A stretch of 64,000 nucleotides of DNA from an uncultured Pseudomonadales bacterium (lineage in GTDB: Bacteria > Pseudomonadota > Gammaproteobacteria > Pseudomonadales > Pseudohongiellaceae), in NCBI GenBank assembly GCA_947259995.1, contig CAMYOK010000002.1, forward strand, positions 1,280,881 through 1,344,880, given 5' to 3'. The translations under genes were made by a program, and so were the position numbers. Positions 34,490 to 43,790 of the stretch are shown piece by piece; position 1 is the stretch's first letter; every line of letters starts with the position of its first letter. The notes beneath the pieces are model-generated. The model had not been told where the DNA came from and did not search any database. It saw nothing but the letters and a program-made list of their open reading frames with translations.

Positions 34490-36778
34490 ATGTTCTCCCA
34501 TGTGCGACGCAAGCCCTTAAGTCTAGAAATTGCTTTAATACTCAGTGCCTTAACGAGCACGCACCTGCATGCGGCCGATGCCGAATCGATAGAAGAGCTT
34601 GTGGTGTGGGGTGAACAATCCAATCAACGTGCCGCGACATCGCACCCTAGCAGCCTATTAACACAACAAGACCTAGTAAGTATTAATGTTGCGACTACAG
34701 AAGATGTGGTGAAATTTGAACCAAGTTTGGTCATTCGCCGGCGTTTTATCGGTGACTCTAACGGCACTATGGGCATGCGCGGCTCCAATATGTTTCAAAC
34801 TTCGCGCTCAATGGTCTTTGCCGACGGCGTTCCCCTTCACTATCTGTTGCAGTCGCGTTGGAATGGCGCACCGCGCTGGACGATGGTCTCTGCGAGTGAG
34901 ATTGCTCAGGTTGAAGTCCTGTACGGCCCCTTCTCTGCGGAGTTTAGCGGTAACTCAATGGGCGGCGTGGTATTGATAGAGTCTGCGATTCCTCAAGAGC
35001 GCGAATTTCACGTCGACACCTCCTACTTCTCGCAGAGTTTTGATGCCTATGGTTTCGATGACACGGTAAATGGGCATAAAGCCTTTTTCTCCTATGGCGA
35101 TAAAATTGGCGATACGAGCGTGTATTTCTCCTATAACCGCCTAGATAGTGAGTCACAACCTCAGACTTTCTACTATGGCGGGGGCACTTCGGCTAGCAGT
35201 CTGACTTCCGTCACGGGGGGGATTGCTGGTAATGATGAACGCTCTAATTTGCGTACCTTCTTTGGTGATACTGGCGTGCAAGATACGCTAACTGATAATT
35301 ACAAGCTCAAGATTGGACAGGAATTTGGGCAATGGCAGGCATTGCTCAATATTGCCTATGAAGACCGATTCAATGGTTCAAACTCTCCCAATAGTTATCT
35401 GCGCGATAGTGTGGGCAACACTGTTTGGAGCGGCAATGTGATGCAAGATGGCGTGGCATTCAACGCGCCAACATCGCGGCTCGGGGTCTCTGAACAAGAG
35501 CGGGACAGTTTGTCGGTTGGCCTGCGTATGCGTGGCCCTATCTCCGATGGCATCGTGTTCGAAGCGAATCTCAATCAGTTTGAGGTGCTACGGGATGAGA
35601 CACGATCCTCCTTCGCGAACCCCGCTGACTCAGCCTATAGTCTTGCAGGTCAAGTGAATGACTTTGGCGACACCGGGTGGCGAAGCGCGGAAGCGAAACT
35701 ATTCTTCGATAACTTGGGCCTCGACGGCCTAGGGTTAATCGTTGGAGCAAGGCATGATGCCTATGAATTAAACATGGATGTTTATAGCTCCGATAATTAT
35801 ACGGCTGGTCAGTTTAATGCTTATACCAGCCGCAGTGGCGGTGAAACGCAACTGAACGCGGTTTTTGCCCAAATGAACTGGGATATAAACGCTCGTTGGG
35901 ATTTAGGGCTTGGTGCGCGTTGGGAAAGCTTTGAAAGTGACAACGGGTATTTCTCCAGTGACGACGCGGGCACCCCACAGTTTGATCTTGTAGCGGTGCC
36001 TAAAACTTCTCGCAAAGAAGTTTCGCCAAAATTCTCCATAGGCTATCAACCGGCACAGCAATGGCGAATTGCTTATGCGCTCGGCAAAGCTTATCGCTTC
36101 CCTATCGTCGAAGAATTGTTCAGTCAATATTCTGCCTATAATGCGATCAGCGTAGCGAATCCAGAGTTGCAGCCAGAAGATGGCTGGCATCAAAATGTAA
36201 TGATCGAGCGAGATGTTGCAGGTGGTACGGTACGTGTGAATTTATTCCAGGAAACCGTAAAAGATGTTGTCGAGTCACAATCTGAAAACCTGCCAGGCGG
36301 GCTGTCTGTGCGCACGTTCATTCCTGTGGACGAGATTGAAACGCGCGGTGTGGAATTTATTGCCAATATCGACGATCTGATAGTTAGTAATCTCGATGTC
36401 CGCTTCAATATGGTTTACACAGATTCGGAGATCGTAAAGAACGATCCAGACCCTAGCATCGAGGGAAACACTTATCCTCGTATGCCCGAGTGGCGTGGTA
36501 ATCTTTTGCTGACTTATCACATAAACTCCCAATGGGATGCGGGTATGAACTTCCAGTATGCTAGTGACAGTTTTGGTCGCAATGACAATACAGACCGAGA
36601 AGATGCGGTTTATGGCGCTCAGGATGGCTTTAAGCGTTTGGGAGTAAAAACCACATATAATCTATCTAACGGTATAGCCCTCGGCTTTGGTGTGGACAAT
36701 GTGACGGACGAACTTGCCTATGTTGCGCATCCATGGCCAGGTCGCACTTATTATGCGAATCTTTCTTATGATTTCTAA
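34490..36778 (+). CDS. TonB-dependent outer-membrane receptor with Met-containing plug
   Basis: This 762-residue outer-membrane receptor has a signal peptide (about 1-28) and a possible TonB box IEELVVWG (34-41). The plug domain (about 50-165) contains MGMRGSNMFQTSRSMVFADG, with Met94, Met96, Met101 and Met108. A 22-strand-type barrel ends in the expected aromatic YANLSYDF. The Met cluster recalls OprC/NosA copper receptors, but the similarity is only partial. It is the first of three overlapping genes: the next start lies 11 bases inside its end. No Fur-like site is visible upstream. The ligand is unknown; a metal or metal chelate is a reasonable guess because of the partners. Confidence 0.9.
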   Translation: MFSHVRRKPLSLEIALILSALTSTHLHAADAESIEELVVWGEQSNQRAATSHPSSLLTQQDLVSINVATTEDVVKFEPSLVIRRRFIGDSNGTMGMRGSNMFQTSRSMVFADGVPLHYLLQSRWNGAPRWTMVSASEIAQVEVLYGPFSAEFSGNSMGGVVLIESAIPQEREFHVDTSYFSQSFDAYGFDDTVNGHKAFFSYGDKIGDTSVYFSYNRLDSESQPQTFYYGGGTSASSLTSVTGGIAGNDERSNLRTFFGDTGVQDTLTDNYKLKIGQEFGQWQALLNIAYEDRFNGSNSPNSYLRDSVGNTVWSGNVMQDGVAFNAPTSRLGVSEQERDSLSVGLRMRGPISDGIVFEANLNQFEVLRDETRSSFANPADSAYSLAGQVNDFGDTGWRSAEAKLFFDNLGLDGLGLIVGARHDAYELNMDVYSSDNYTAGQFNAYTSRSGGETQLNAVFAQMNWDINARWDLGLGARWESFESDNGYFSSDDAGTPQFDLVAVPKTSRKEVSPKFSIGYQPAQQWRIAYALGKAYRFPIVEELFSQYSAYNAISVANPELQPEDGWHQNVMIERDVAGGTVRVNLFQETVKDVVESQSENLPGGLSVRTFIPVDEIETRGVEFIANIDDLIVSNLDVRFNMVYTDSEIVKNDPDPSIEGNTYPRMPEWRGNLLLTYHINSQWDAGMNFQYASDSFGRNDNTDREDAVYGAQDGFKRLGVKTTYNLSNGIALGFGVDNVTDELAYVAHPWPGRTYYANLSYDF

Positions 36779-37997
36779 AAGTATTGCAATATTAGTAGCG
36801 TCAATATTCATGATGACTGTGCAGCTGGCAAACGCTCAAAGCTGCACTGCGCTGCAAGAGCAATCTGGCGCCGATATCATCAGTGTGCATTGTGGTGGCG
36901 CCCCCAGTGCTACTGTCGATGCCGATGGTCGCCTTTGGGTGACTTTTGTTCAAAACAAACATGTCTATGTTACTTACTCAGACGATAAGGGCGAAAACTA
37001 TTCCCAAGCAGTACGGGTGAACGAAGAGCCAGAAGACGCTGAGTTCAATGGTGAGAATCGCCCTAAGATTGTAGTGGCTGAGACAGGTGATGTTCTTCTT
37101 TCTTGGACTACTAAAACCTCGTCTAACTTCACTGGCTTGATTCGTTTTAGTCGTTCTGTGGATGGAGGTAAGAGTTTTAGCCAACCCCGAACGATTAACG
37201 ATGATGGCTTACATACAGGACACCGCTTCGATAGTCTGTTTTTAACGCAGTCGGGGAATCTATATCTAACTTGGATAGATAAGCGGGATATGGAAGCAAC
37301 GCTTGCGCGTGATGAAGACTACCCAGGTGCGGCGATCTACTACGCGGTTTCACAGGATTACGGCAAGACCTTTAGTGAAAATTACCGTGTTTCTCATAAT
37401 AGCTGTGAATGTTGTCGTATTGCGATGGCTCCACACGGTGTTGATAATGTGGCCATCCTATGGCGGCAAATCTATGACAGTCAGATACGAGACCATGCGA
37501 TCGCGGTTCTAAGCGCTCAAGGTCAAGTATCGGCTATGGACAGAGCAACGGTCGATGACTGGTATATAGATGCTTGTCCGCATCATGGCCCAAGTATGGT
37601 GTCGGCGCAGGCAGAAGATCAATACCATATGAGTTGGTTCAGTGCAGGAGATATCCACAAAGGAATTTACTACGCGCGCTATGATTTAAATAGCGCCATG
37701 TCTTCTCACTTGATCGAGGTTGATGCCACTCCAGGTGCTGGCCACCCTAGTTTGGCGACACACGCAGATGAGTTAAAGATGGTGTGGAAAGGCTTTAACG
37801 GCGTGCAGACGCAGCTGAAATTAATGCGTTCACATGATGATGGCAAGTCATGGAGCCCTGCGGAAGATTTTCTCCTGACTGATCAAGCCAGTGATCATCC
37901 TCTGCTTATTAGTACGGCCCAGGGGGTTTATTTAAGTTGGTGGACTGCACAATATGGCTATATTTTTAAGGAGGTTGCGAATGTTGAAGTTCGCTGA
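36768..37997 (+). CDS. Exported Asp-box (BNR/sialidase-fold) protein with CECC motif
   Basis: This is a periplasmic or secreted beta-propeller of about 409 residues. A signal peptide covers 1 to about 23 (ending QLANAQ). Asp-box repeats are visible: SVDGGKSF (130-137), SQDYGKTF (195-202) and SHDDGKSW (355-362), with the weaker YSDDKGENY (70-78). It lacks the arginine triad I would expect of a true sialidase. Two unusual cysteine clusters stand out: NSCECCRI (213-216 for CECC) and DACPHHGPSM (Cys270, His272, His273). These look like metal or redox sites. I chose ATG 36768 because it starts a proper signal peptide and overlaps the receptor stop. The end overlaps the thioredoxin-fold gene by 17 bases. 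Confidence 0.82.
   Translation: MISKSIAILVASIFMMTVQLANAQSCTALQEQSGADIISVHCGGAPSATVDADGRLWVTFVQNKHVYVTYSDDKGENYSQAVRVNEEPEDAEFNGENRPKIVVAETGDVLLSWTTKTSSNFTGLIRFSRSVDGGKSFSQPRTINDDGLHTGHRFDSLFLTQSGNLYLTWIDKRDMEATLARDEDYPGAAIYYAVSQDYGKTFSENYRVSHNSCECCRIAMAPHGVDNVAILWRQIYDSQIRDHAIAVLSAQGQVSAMDRATVDDWYIDACPHHGPSMVSAQAEDQYHMSWFSAGDIHKGIYYARYDLNSAMSSHLIEVDATPGAGHPSLATHADELKMVWKGFNGVQTQLKLMRSHDDGKSWSPAEDFLLTDQASDHPLLISTAQGVYLSWWTAQYGYIFKEVANVEVR
37968..37974 (+). promoter_or_regulatory. Strong ribosome binding site inside the CECC-protein gene
   Basis: AAGGAGG ends six bases before ATG 37981. It is a full match to the 16S rRNA tail and lies within the last codons of the preceding gene. It fixes the start of the thioredoxin-fold protein and suggests it is made at a high or independent rate. 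Confidence 0.75.
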
Positions 37998-38481
37998 GCA
38001 TGCGAGAAAAACATTGCTGAGTGTCACGGCTGTTGCTTTGCTTGCTGTATCGCAAGTGCATGCAGACAACATCCAGGCGTTTTCCGGGCAAAGTTTCGCG
38101 CAGATTAAAGAAGACTTTGCTGGGAAGCCGTTCGTGCTGAGTCTCTGGTCTATCGACTGCGCACCATGCCGTGTCGAGCTCAAACTATTGGGGGAGATAA
38201 AGCAGCAACAACCCGAGTTTCCATTGGTAGTCATTTCTACCGATTTATTAGAGGATCGCGAAGAAGCTGTTGATATTCTCGACAGCTATCATTTGGCAGA
38301 GTTTGCGAGTTGGATGTTTGCCGATGCATTTGTCGAGAAACTTCGCTTCAGCATCGACCCCTTATGGCATGGCGAGTTGCCGCGCAGCTATTTCTTCGCG
38401 CAAGATCATAGCTTCAAAGCCCACAGTGGTGTTTTGAACAAAGAGCAATTGCAAGAATATTTTCCAAATTGGCTTGAATAG
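37981..38481 (+). CDS. Exported thioredoxin-fold protein (TlpA/redoxin type)
   Basis: This 166-residue protein has a signal peptide (about 1-28, ending QVHAD) and a thioredoxin fold. FVLSLWSIDCAPCRVELKLL contains the CxxC pair Cys60 and Cys63, and LPRSYFFAQDHSFKAHSG holds the cis-Pro region. It is TlpA-like: a periplasmic reductant for cysteine or metal sites in partner proteins. The obvious candidate partner is the CECC protein encoded by the gene it overlaps. A strong AAGGAGG site sets the start. A bidirectional terminator follows 22 bases after the stop. Confidence 0.87.
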   Translation: MLKFAEHARKTLLSVTAVALLAVSQVHADNIQAFSGQSFAQIKEDFAGKPFVLSLWSIDCAPCRVELKLLGEIKQQQPEFPLVVISTDLLEDREEAVDILDSYHLAEFASWMFADAFVEKLRFSIDPLWHGELPRSYFFAQDHSFKAHSGVLNKEQLQEYFPNWLE

Positions 38482-38493
38482 GGCATTAAAGGT

Positions 38494-38530
38494 ATAAAAA
38501 AAAGGGGCTCATGATGAGCCCCTTTTTTGT
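38494..38530. terminator. Bidirectional rho-independent terminator
   Basis: GGGGCTCAT-G-ATGAGCCCC (38504-38522) is a perfect stem, with an A-run before it and TTTTTT after it, so it can end transcription from both sides. It separates the three-gene plus-strand operon from the convergent large TonB receptor gene. Confidence 0.93.
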
Positions 38531-38545
38531 GTCGCTATTGAACTC

Positions 38546-41506
38546 CTATTGGAAGTCGTAAACGAAGCGCGCGTAGATCACGCGACCCATTGGGTCTTGT
38601 AAACCACCCATAACACCGGCGAACTCAGGCGAACGCTGTGCTTGGCGATCAAACACATTACGTGAACCTAGTGAGAAAGAGCTCTCGCCGCCGAACAGTT
38701 CTAGACCACGGTAGGTATAGGAAATATCCATATCCGTCCATGCTCTTACTGTGGTGATGCCCGCTGGACGATTAGTGCCGCCGAAGAAGTCAATGTGGGT
38801 AAACAAAGGACCGTCATAGGGCATGTCATCGACATAGTGCACTGTGGAGCTGATCGAGTGGTTCCCCATGGACCAACCCATGCGCAAGTTGGCCTTCCAT
38901 TCTGGAAGCTCAGGTGCGGCGGAAGTTGGATCATTATAGAGACCGGCACCATCTTTCACGGGTTGTGTCGCATCGTCTTGATAATAGAAATGATCAATGA
39001 ATGTTGCCTGTAAGGCTATGCGGAAGTCACCCCAATCGTTCAGAGAGAAACGATAGCTGGCGTCAATATCATAGGCCTCTACCTTCACGGACTCCGCGTT
39101 GGTAGTACTCGTGTTGTTCACCTGAAGAATGGTGTAGATATCAGTCGGGTCACGGATGATATCCTTATTGGACAATGGGTTCGCCACCCAAGCGCGTAGT
39201 TGCTCTTCCGTTGGTTGATTAGCAGCCCCTATCCCGCTACCGCTAAAGCCTGACGCTGTCTTAAAGTTAGCAAAGTCCAACTCCATGATGTCTTGGCCAT
39301 TTACAGTAATGATGCGATTTTGGAAGTCAGTCTCGTTCCACGTTAACGAAAAGTCGAAGTCGCCGAACGCTATGTCGAAACCAAGCTGTGTGGATTGCGC
39401 CACTTCGTTCTCGAGATTTCTATTACCACCACCACAAGCGGTGGTAAATGCTGAGAATGGACCAAAACGGTCAGTCACGGTAGACAGGCCACACGTTGTA
39501 GGATTGAGGAGCTGTTCCAAGGTTGGTGCAATGAAGGCATCGCCTTGGGTTGCACGTAAGGTCAGCCAATCCGTTGGGGCATAGGTCAAACCGAACTTAG
39601 GATCTGTAGACTTTTGCCCTGTGCTGAACTCTTCACTACGCACTGCCACTTCGAACTCCAAATTAGAGAGTATTGGCATGGCAAGCTCGAGGAAATAAGC
39701 ATCGACTTCTCGGCTACCAGTAGTGATTCGTTCTTTCTCGGTGCCACCAATCCACGTGTCGCCGGCAAGCTCTGTCGCAGATGGAGTGTTGGTATATTTG
39801 TCATTACGCCATTGGTAACCAAGTGCTGCGCCAATGGGGCCGCCAGGCAATTCGAAACCGAATAATGGTAATTCACCGTTAACAATAAAATCGAAGACAT
39901 CGAGTGTGTTTTGAGTCATCTCTTTATCGCGCGCGGCTATAGCTTCCATCACATGCACGGAGTTATTGTCGGCTTGATCAACAACAAAGAATGGGTTGTA
40001 ACAGCCGTCGCGATCTGCGACCACGTCACAATTGAGACCCTGCTTCATCGCCTCAATGTCGTAGTTTTGGTTAGACACAAATTTTAAGTCATGGACATTG
40101 CGGGTCCATGAAGCCATGCCTTCCCAGCCGTCTACATAAGGGACTTTGAAGTCAGCTTGAAAGCTGTAGCGAGTCACGGCATCAGTACTGCCAGAGATGT
40201 TATCCATATCCCTAGTAAACCCAGCCGAACGTGTATGAGTTTTGTTAATAGGACGCAGAGTCCTTGCGGTGACATCCTCGTACAAAGGGACGCCGTTATC
40301 CGTCGTGCCAGAGACTAGTGCGTCGAACGTGCCGTCACCGTTGAGGTCGGCTGTGCCGCGATCAGGAACGCCGTCGCCATTGGCATCTACACCATATAGC
40401 GCCATGCCATTTGAATTCACAGCTCTGAACGGGTTGCCTGGGATTTCACCGCGAATTGCTGGTAGCTCACCAATTCGAGAGTTACCTGGGTTAGATGTGG
40501 ACGTATAGCTCACTTGGGCAAGACGAGTAGAAAAACCCTGGAATGACAACGTGAGATCCTCGCTAGCATCCCAGGTCATATTGGTGAAAAATTGCGTGGT
40601 TTCCATCGGCTCGCGATAACTACGTGTATCACCAAAATCGAAGTAACAAGTGCCGAACAAATTAGCACCGTAAATATTGTTGGCTTCGTTGACCTTATAG
40701 CCAGTACGCTCTGAGGCCGGCGCACAGTTTGGGTCCGCTTGGCGCGCCTGAGTGCCAGTATAGGCGCCGTTCTCATCGCGAGCTGGTACAAAATAGTTAC
40801 CAGGAGCGTTAGATGAAAGGACTAGGCCTGCGTTGGCGAGGTCGTTCCGCTCATCCCAACCTAGGCGGCTGTTCTGGCGATACTGCCCTGCAAGCACGAC
40901 ATCGATCTCGCCCACTTCGCCGCCCCAAAGGGCTTGCACAGAATGCTCGTCATAGTCACCGCGCGAGTCCTGCTCGCCGTAAGTGTCTATTTTGAAACCT
41001 TCATACGACTTATAAGGAATAAAGTTCACAACACCTGCCACAGCTTCGTTGCCATAAAGGGCTGCGGCACCATCGGCCACGATATCGAGGCGCTGGATGG
41101 CGATGGTCGGAATTAAAGCGTTGACGTTCTCGTTGACGAGTCGCTTACCGTCGAGCAGCGTCAGGGTTGAGCGTTCACCGAGCCCGCGCAAGTCGATAGA
41201 AGTTGTGCGGGAGGAAGTGCCTTGAATGGTGTTAGTAATCGCGGACGATGCGCCATTCACGAAGGAAAGGTTTTGTACGACCTCGCCCATGTTCAAGGTG
41301 CCTTCGTCTATTAAGTCATCAGCGCTCAATTGGGTAATGGCTGAAGCGCCGGTGAAGCCTTCAGAGCGGCGAATAAACGAGCCTGTCACCACAACTTCTT
41401 CAACTTCTGGGTCTTGTTGTGCGAATGTGGGGGTGGCGATAGGTAGTAGGGATACTGAAACTGCGGCGCACAGCAAGCTGCGCTTATATGGAATGTTACG
41501 TCGCAT
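38546..41506 (-). CDS. Large TonB-dependent receptor, 986 residues
   Basis: This outer-membrane receptor has a signal peptide (about 1-30, ending TPTFAQ). The N-terminus EVEEVVVTGSFIRRSE is the TonB-box pattern common in large marine and xanthomonad receptors. The plug contains SSRTTSIDLRGLGERSTLTL and GAAALYGNEAVAGVVNF. A calcium-binding-like DVNGDGVPDRGTADLNGDGT insertion occurs about residue 370-390. The barrel ends YARFVYDFQ with a terminal aromatic. I chose ATG 41506 because GGAGA lies five bases upstream. Receptors of this long class usually take peptides, saccharides or other organic ligands; the nearby M20 peptidase across the gap makes a peptide-like ligand plausible. It forms no operon. 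Confidence 0.9.
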   Translation of the reverse strand: MRRNIPYKRSLLCAAVSVSLLPIATPTFAQQDPEVEEVVVTGSFIRRSEGFTGASAITQLSADDLIDEGTLNMGEVVQNLSFVNGASSAITNTIQGTSSRTTSIDLRGLGERSTLTLLDGKRLVNENVNALIPTIAIQRLDIVADGAAALYGNEAVAGVVNFIPYKSYEGFKIDTYGEQDSRGDYDEHSVQALWGGEVGEIDVVLAGQYRQNSRLGWDERNDLANAGLVLSSNAPGNYFVPARDENGAYTGTQARQADPNCAPASERTGYKVNEANNIYGANLFGTCYFDFGDTRSYREPMETTQFFTNMTWDASEDLTLSFQGFSTRLAQVSYTSTSNPGNSRIGELPAIRGEIPGNPFRAVNSNGMALYGVDANGDGVPDRGTADLNGDGTFDALVSGTTDNGVPLYEDVTARTLRPINKTHTRSAGFTRDMDNISGSTDAVTRYSFQADFKVPYVDGWEGMASWTRNVHDLKFVSNQNYDIEAMKQGLNCDVVADRDGCYNPFFVVDQADNNSVHVMEAIAARDKEMTQNTLDVFDFIVNGELPLFGFELPGGPIGAALGYQWRNDKYTNTPSATELAGDTWIGGTEKERITTGSREVDAYFLELAMPILSNLEFEVAVRSEEFSTGQKSTDPKFGLTYAPTDWLTLRATQGDAFIAPTLEQLLNPTTCGLSTVTDRFGPFSAFTTACGGGNRNLENEVAQSTQLGFDIAFGDFDFSLTWNETDFQNRIITVNGQDIMELDFANFKTASGFSGSGIGAANQPTEEQLRAWVANPLSNKDIIRDPTDIYTILQVNNTSTTNAESVKVEAYDIDASYRFSLNDWGDFRIALQATFIDHFYYQDDATQPVKDGAGLYNDPTSAAPELPEWKANLRMGWSMGNHSISSTVHYVDDMPYDGPLFTHIDFFGGTNRPAGITTVRAWTDMDISYTYRGLELFGGESSFSLGSRNVFDRQAQRSPEFAGVMGGLQDPMGRVIYARFVYDFQ

Positions 41507-42338
41507 AATGCTCTCCATTGTTATGATTATTTTTCTTTTTCACATTTACTAGCGTTAAAAATATAACAGCTACAACATGTTAGGATGCACATGGGGCCCA
41601 GATATATGACTGGCCTCGATGACTAACGGGGTATATCTATATAATGGAATATTGCGTCATTAACGATTTGTTTTTAGTGTACTAATTGGAGCTTGAGTGT
41701 ACTTACTATTATCAACGTCTTGTCAGCAACGCTTTGACCTTAGCAAAACTAAATGTAACAGGAAAGTATAATATTGTTGCAATTGGACATTGATGTTACA
41801 GAAAGTTTAAAGGGGGTGTTTGTATAGAATCATTAAAACCTTTAAAAAACAATCATTTAGATTTATTTATGAGCCAGATTGCCGTGAAATTTGTGTCAGA
41901 AATTTCTGCAAAATAGTTTGATTTGTAACAATATTTTTAGCCCCATTTTGACAAATTTGGCGATTTTAAAAGAATATCGCGTTTGATATTTGTTATGAAA
42001 TAGCCGAAATGAATAAATAAACTTATTGGGAATATTGTTCACAAAATTTTCGAATACTTTTCTTTCTAACGCCTAGTGCGTGAAATAAGTGCCCAGTTTT
42101 GATACGCAAAGTAACCTGTCTCATTGTGCGACTCGAATCAAGAGCCTTGCAAAGACTTTGCACTCATATGGTGCAAGGAGGGGGTGCGGCATTGGGCCTT
42201 TGAAAAACGTTTAGGGCTTTCAGGCGTGGGCTTGTCTTGAATGCGCTGGTTTAACTCGCTTGACAAAAATATCCGAATGACCACTAATTGTTGGAGAGTT
42301 TGCAAAATCAAACCTCATCTATAGGGAGCCGTTATCAA
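41507..42338. other. Gene-free AT-rich region of about 830 bp between receptor and peptidase genes
   Basis: No frame on either strand looks coding. The segment from about 41820 to 42060 is very AT-rich. AGTGTACT occurs twice, at 41676-41683 and 41696-41703, exactly 20 bp apart, which is close to two helical turns. TATAAT occurs at 41640-41645 on the plus strand. A good promoter candidate for the peptidase lies at 42260-42288. The rest shows nothing I can name. The length is unusual next to the tight spacing elsewhere in the window. Confidence 0.5.
42260..42288 (+). promoter_or_regulatory. Candidate sigma-70 promoter of the M20 peptidase gene
   Basis: TTGACA (42260-42265) and ACTAAT (42283-42288) are separated by 17 bases. 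The -35 box is perfect and the -10 box matches four of six positions. Transcription would start near 42295, about 44 bases before ATG 42339, which supports that start over an upstream in-frame TTG at 42288. Confidence 0.5.
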
Positions 42339-43748
42339 ATGAAAGTGCCTTACGCTACTCTCGTTCCTGCAGTCGCTCTGTATTATTCATGTGCTAGTTT
42401 CGCCGCCGAATCAGATTGGGAGGCTGTAAATGCCGAGGTGCTGACTCATTTCCAGGCTATGGTGCGCTTGGATACGGCCGACCCTCCAGGTCGTGAGGTT
42501 GATTTAACGCAATATATGGTGTCGATTCTTGCAGCGGAAGGCGTTGACTACAGTATTTTCGCGTTAGAGGAGAATCGTCCTAATCTCGTGGCAAGAATCA
42601 AGGGTAATGGCAGTAAAAAGCCTTTGCTGCTGATGGCGCATCAAGACACGGTCAATGTCGATGCGAGTAAATGGACTTTTCCTCCCCATAGCGCTGCACG
42701 CGATCAGGGCTGGATTTATGGTCGTGGAACCGTAGATGATAAAGACAACCTAGTTGCGGCGTTAATGACCATGGTGTTGTTAAAAAGACAAAATGTGGAG
42801 CTCGATCGTGATGTCATTTTTCTTGCCGAATCTGGCGAAGAGGGGTCGACGCAGATTGGCATCGAGTACATGGTCAACAATCACTTCGCCGAGATCGAGG
42901 CGGAATACTGCTTAGCGGAAGGCGCCAGTGTTGTACGTCAGAACGGGGAGGTTCTCTACTCTTCTATACAAACTGTCGAAAAGTTGCCGCGGGCAATTAG
43001 TTTAACGAGCAATGCCATTGCAGGGCACGGATCCGTGCCCTTGCACAATAATGCCATCGTGGCATTATCCCGAGCCGTCGCCACAATTGCCGAATGGCAG
43101 CCGCCCATACGCTTGAGCGATACTACTACGTCCTACTTCTCTAAATTAGCTGGAATTTCCGCGCCCGAGGCAGCAGCAAGATATAGGGCTGTGTTAAGCC
43201 CGAATACTGCTGCAGGAATGGAGGCGATTAATTATCTTAAGCAGAGCGAGCCAAGAAATGCAGCGGTGTTGTTTAGTACGATATCGCCAACGATTATCGA
43301 TGCAGGGTATCGCGTGAATGTCATTCCTTCTGCAGCCAATGCCACCTTAGATGTTCGACTTCTACCGGACGAGGATGCTCCTGCATTTCTCGAGTTGGTT
43401 CGTGAGGCGATAGGAGACCCGAGTGTCAATGTAGAGTGGGCTGCTAGAAACCAACGCCCTGGTGCATCGAGCTCTCTGGATACCGACGCTTATAAAACCA
43501 TTGAGCAAGTGTATGGCGAGCGCTATGGGGCGCCGGTATTGCCAGTGATGAGCACTGGCGCGACTGACATGGCCTATCTGCGTGCGCAAGGGGTGCAGTG
43601 CTATGGGATAGGGCCTGGTATCGATGCTGAAGATGGCCCGCTAGGGTTTGGTGCCCATAGTGATCAGGAGAGAATAATCGAGAGTGAGTTGTATCGCTTT
43701 GTGCAAACCCACTTTGAAATTGTCGAGCGGCTTGCAGTGGCACAGTAA
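42339..43748 (+). CDS. Exported M20-family metallopeptidase
   Basis: This 469-residue protein has a signal peptide (about 1-23, ending SFAAES) and an M20 di-zinc peptidase fold. LLLMAHQDTVNV has ligands His101 and Asp103. YGRGTVDDKDN carries Asp133/Asp134, FLAESGEEGSTQ the catalytic Glu167 and ligand Glu168, and FGAHSDQERI the C-terminal His. The dimerisation lid contains IAGHGSVPLHNNAI. It resembles the carboxypeptidase/aminoacylase branch (M20A or M20F) rather than DapE or ArgE. Export suggests use of peptides or acylated amino acids in the periplasm. A TTG at 42288 in frame is unlikely because it overlaps the -10 box. Confidence 0.88.
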   Translation: MKVPYATLVPAVALYYSCASFAAESDWEAVNAEVLTHFQAMVRLDTADPPGREVDLTQYMVSILAAEGVDYSIFALEENRPNLVARIKGNGSKKPLLLMAHQDTVNVDASKWTFPPHSAARDQGWIYGRGTVDDKDNLVAALMTMVLLKRQNVELDRDVIFLAESGEEGSTQIGIEYMVNNHFAEIEAEYCLAEGASVVRQNGEVLYSSIQTVEKLPRAISLTSNAIAGHGSVPLHNNAIVALSRAVATIAEWQPPIRLSDTTTSYFSKLAGISAPEAAARYRAVLSPNTAAGMEAINYLKQSEPRNAAVLFSTISPTIIDAGYRVNVIPSAANATLDVRLLPDEDAPAFLELVREAIGDPSVNVEWAARNQRPGASSSLDTDAYKTIEQVYGERYGAPVLPVMSTGATDMAYLRAQGVQCYGIGPGIDAEDGPLGFGAHSDQERIIESELYRFVQTHFEIVERLAVAQ

Positions 43749-43790
43749 TCGAGCCCTATAGCGGGAGTCGCGAGATGACAGCTACAGGGG

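Noticed and set aside
36768..37997. Calling the Asp-box protein a sialidase
   Set aside because: Asp-boxes show only the propeller fold; I see no arginine triad or catalytic set, and the neighbours do not concern sialic acid.
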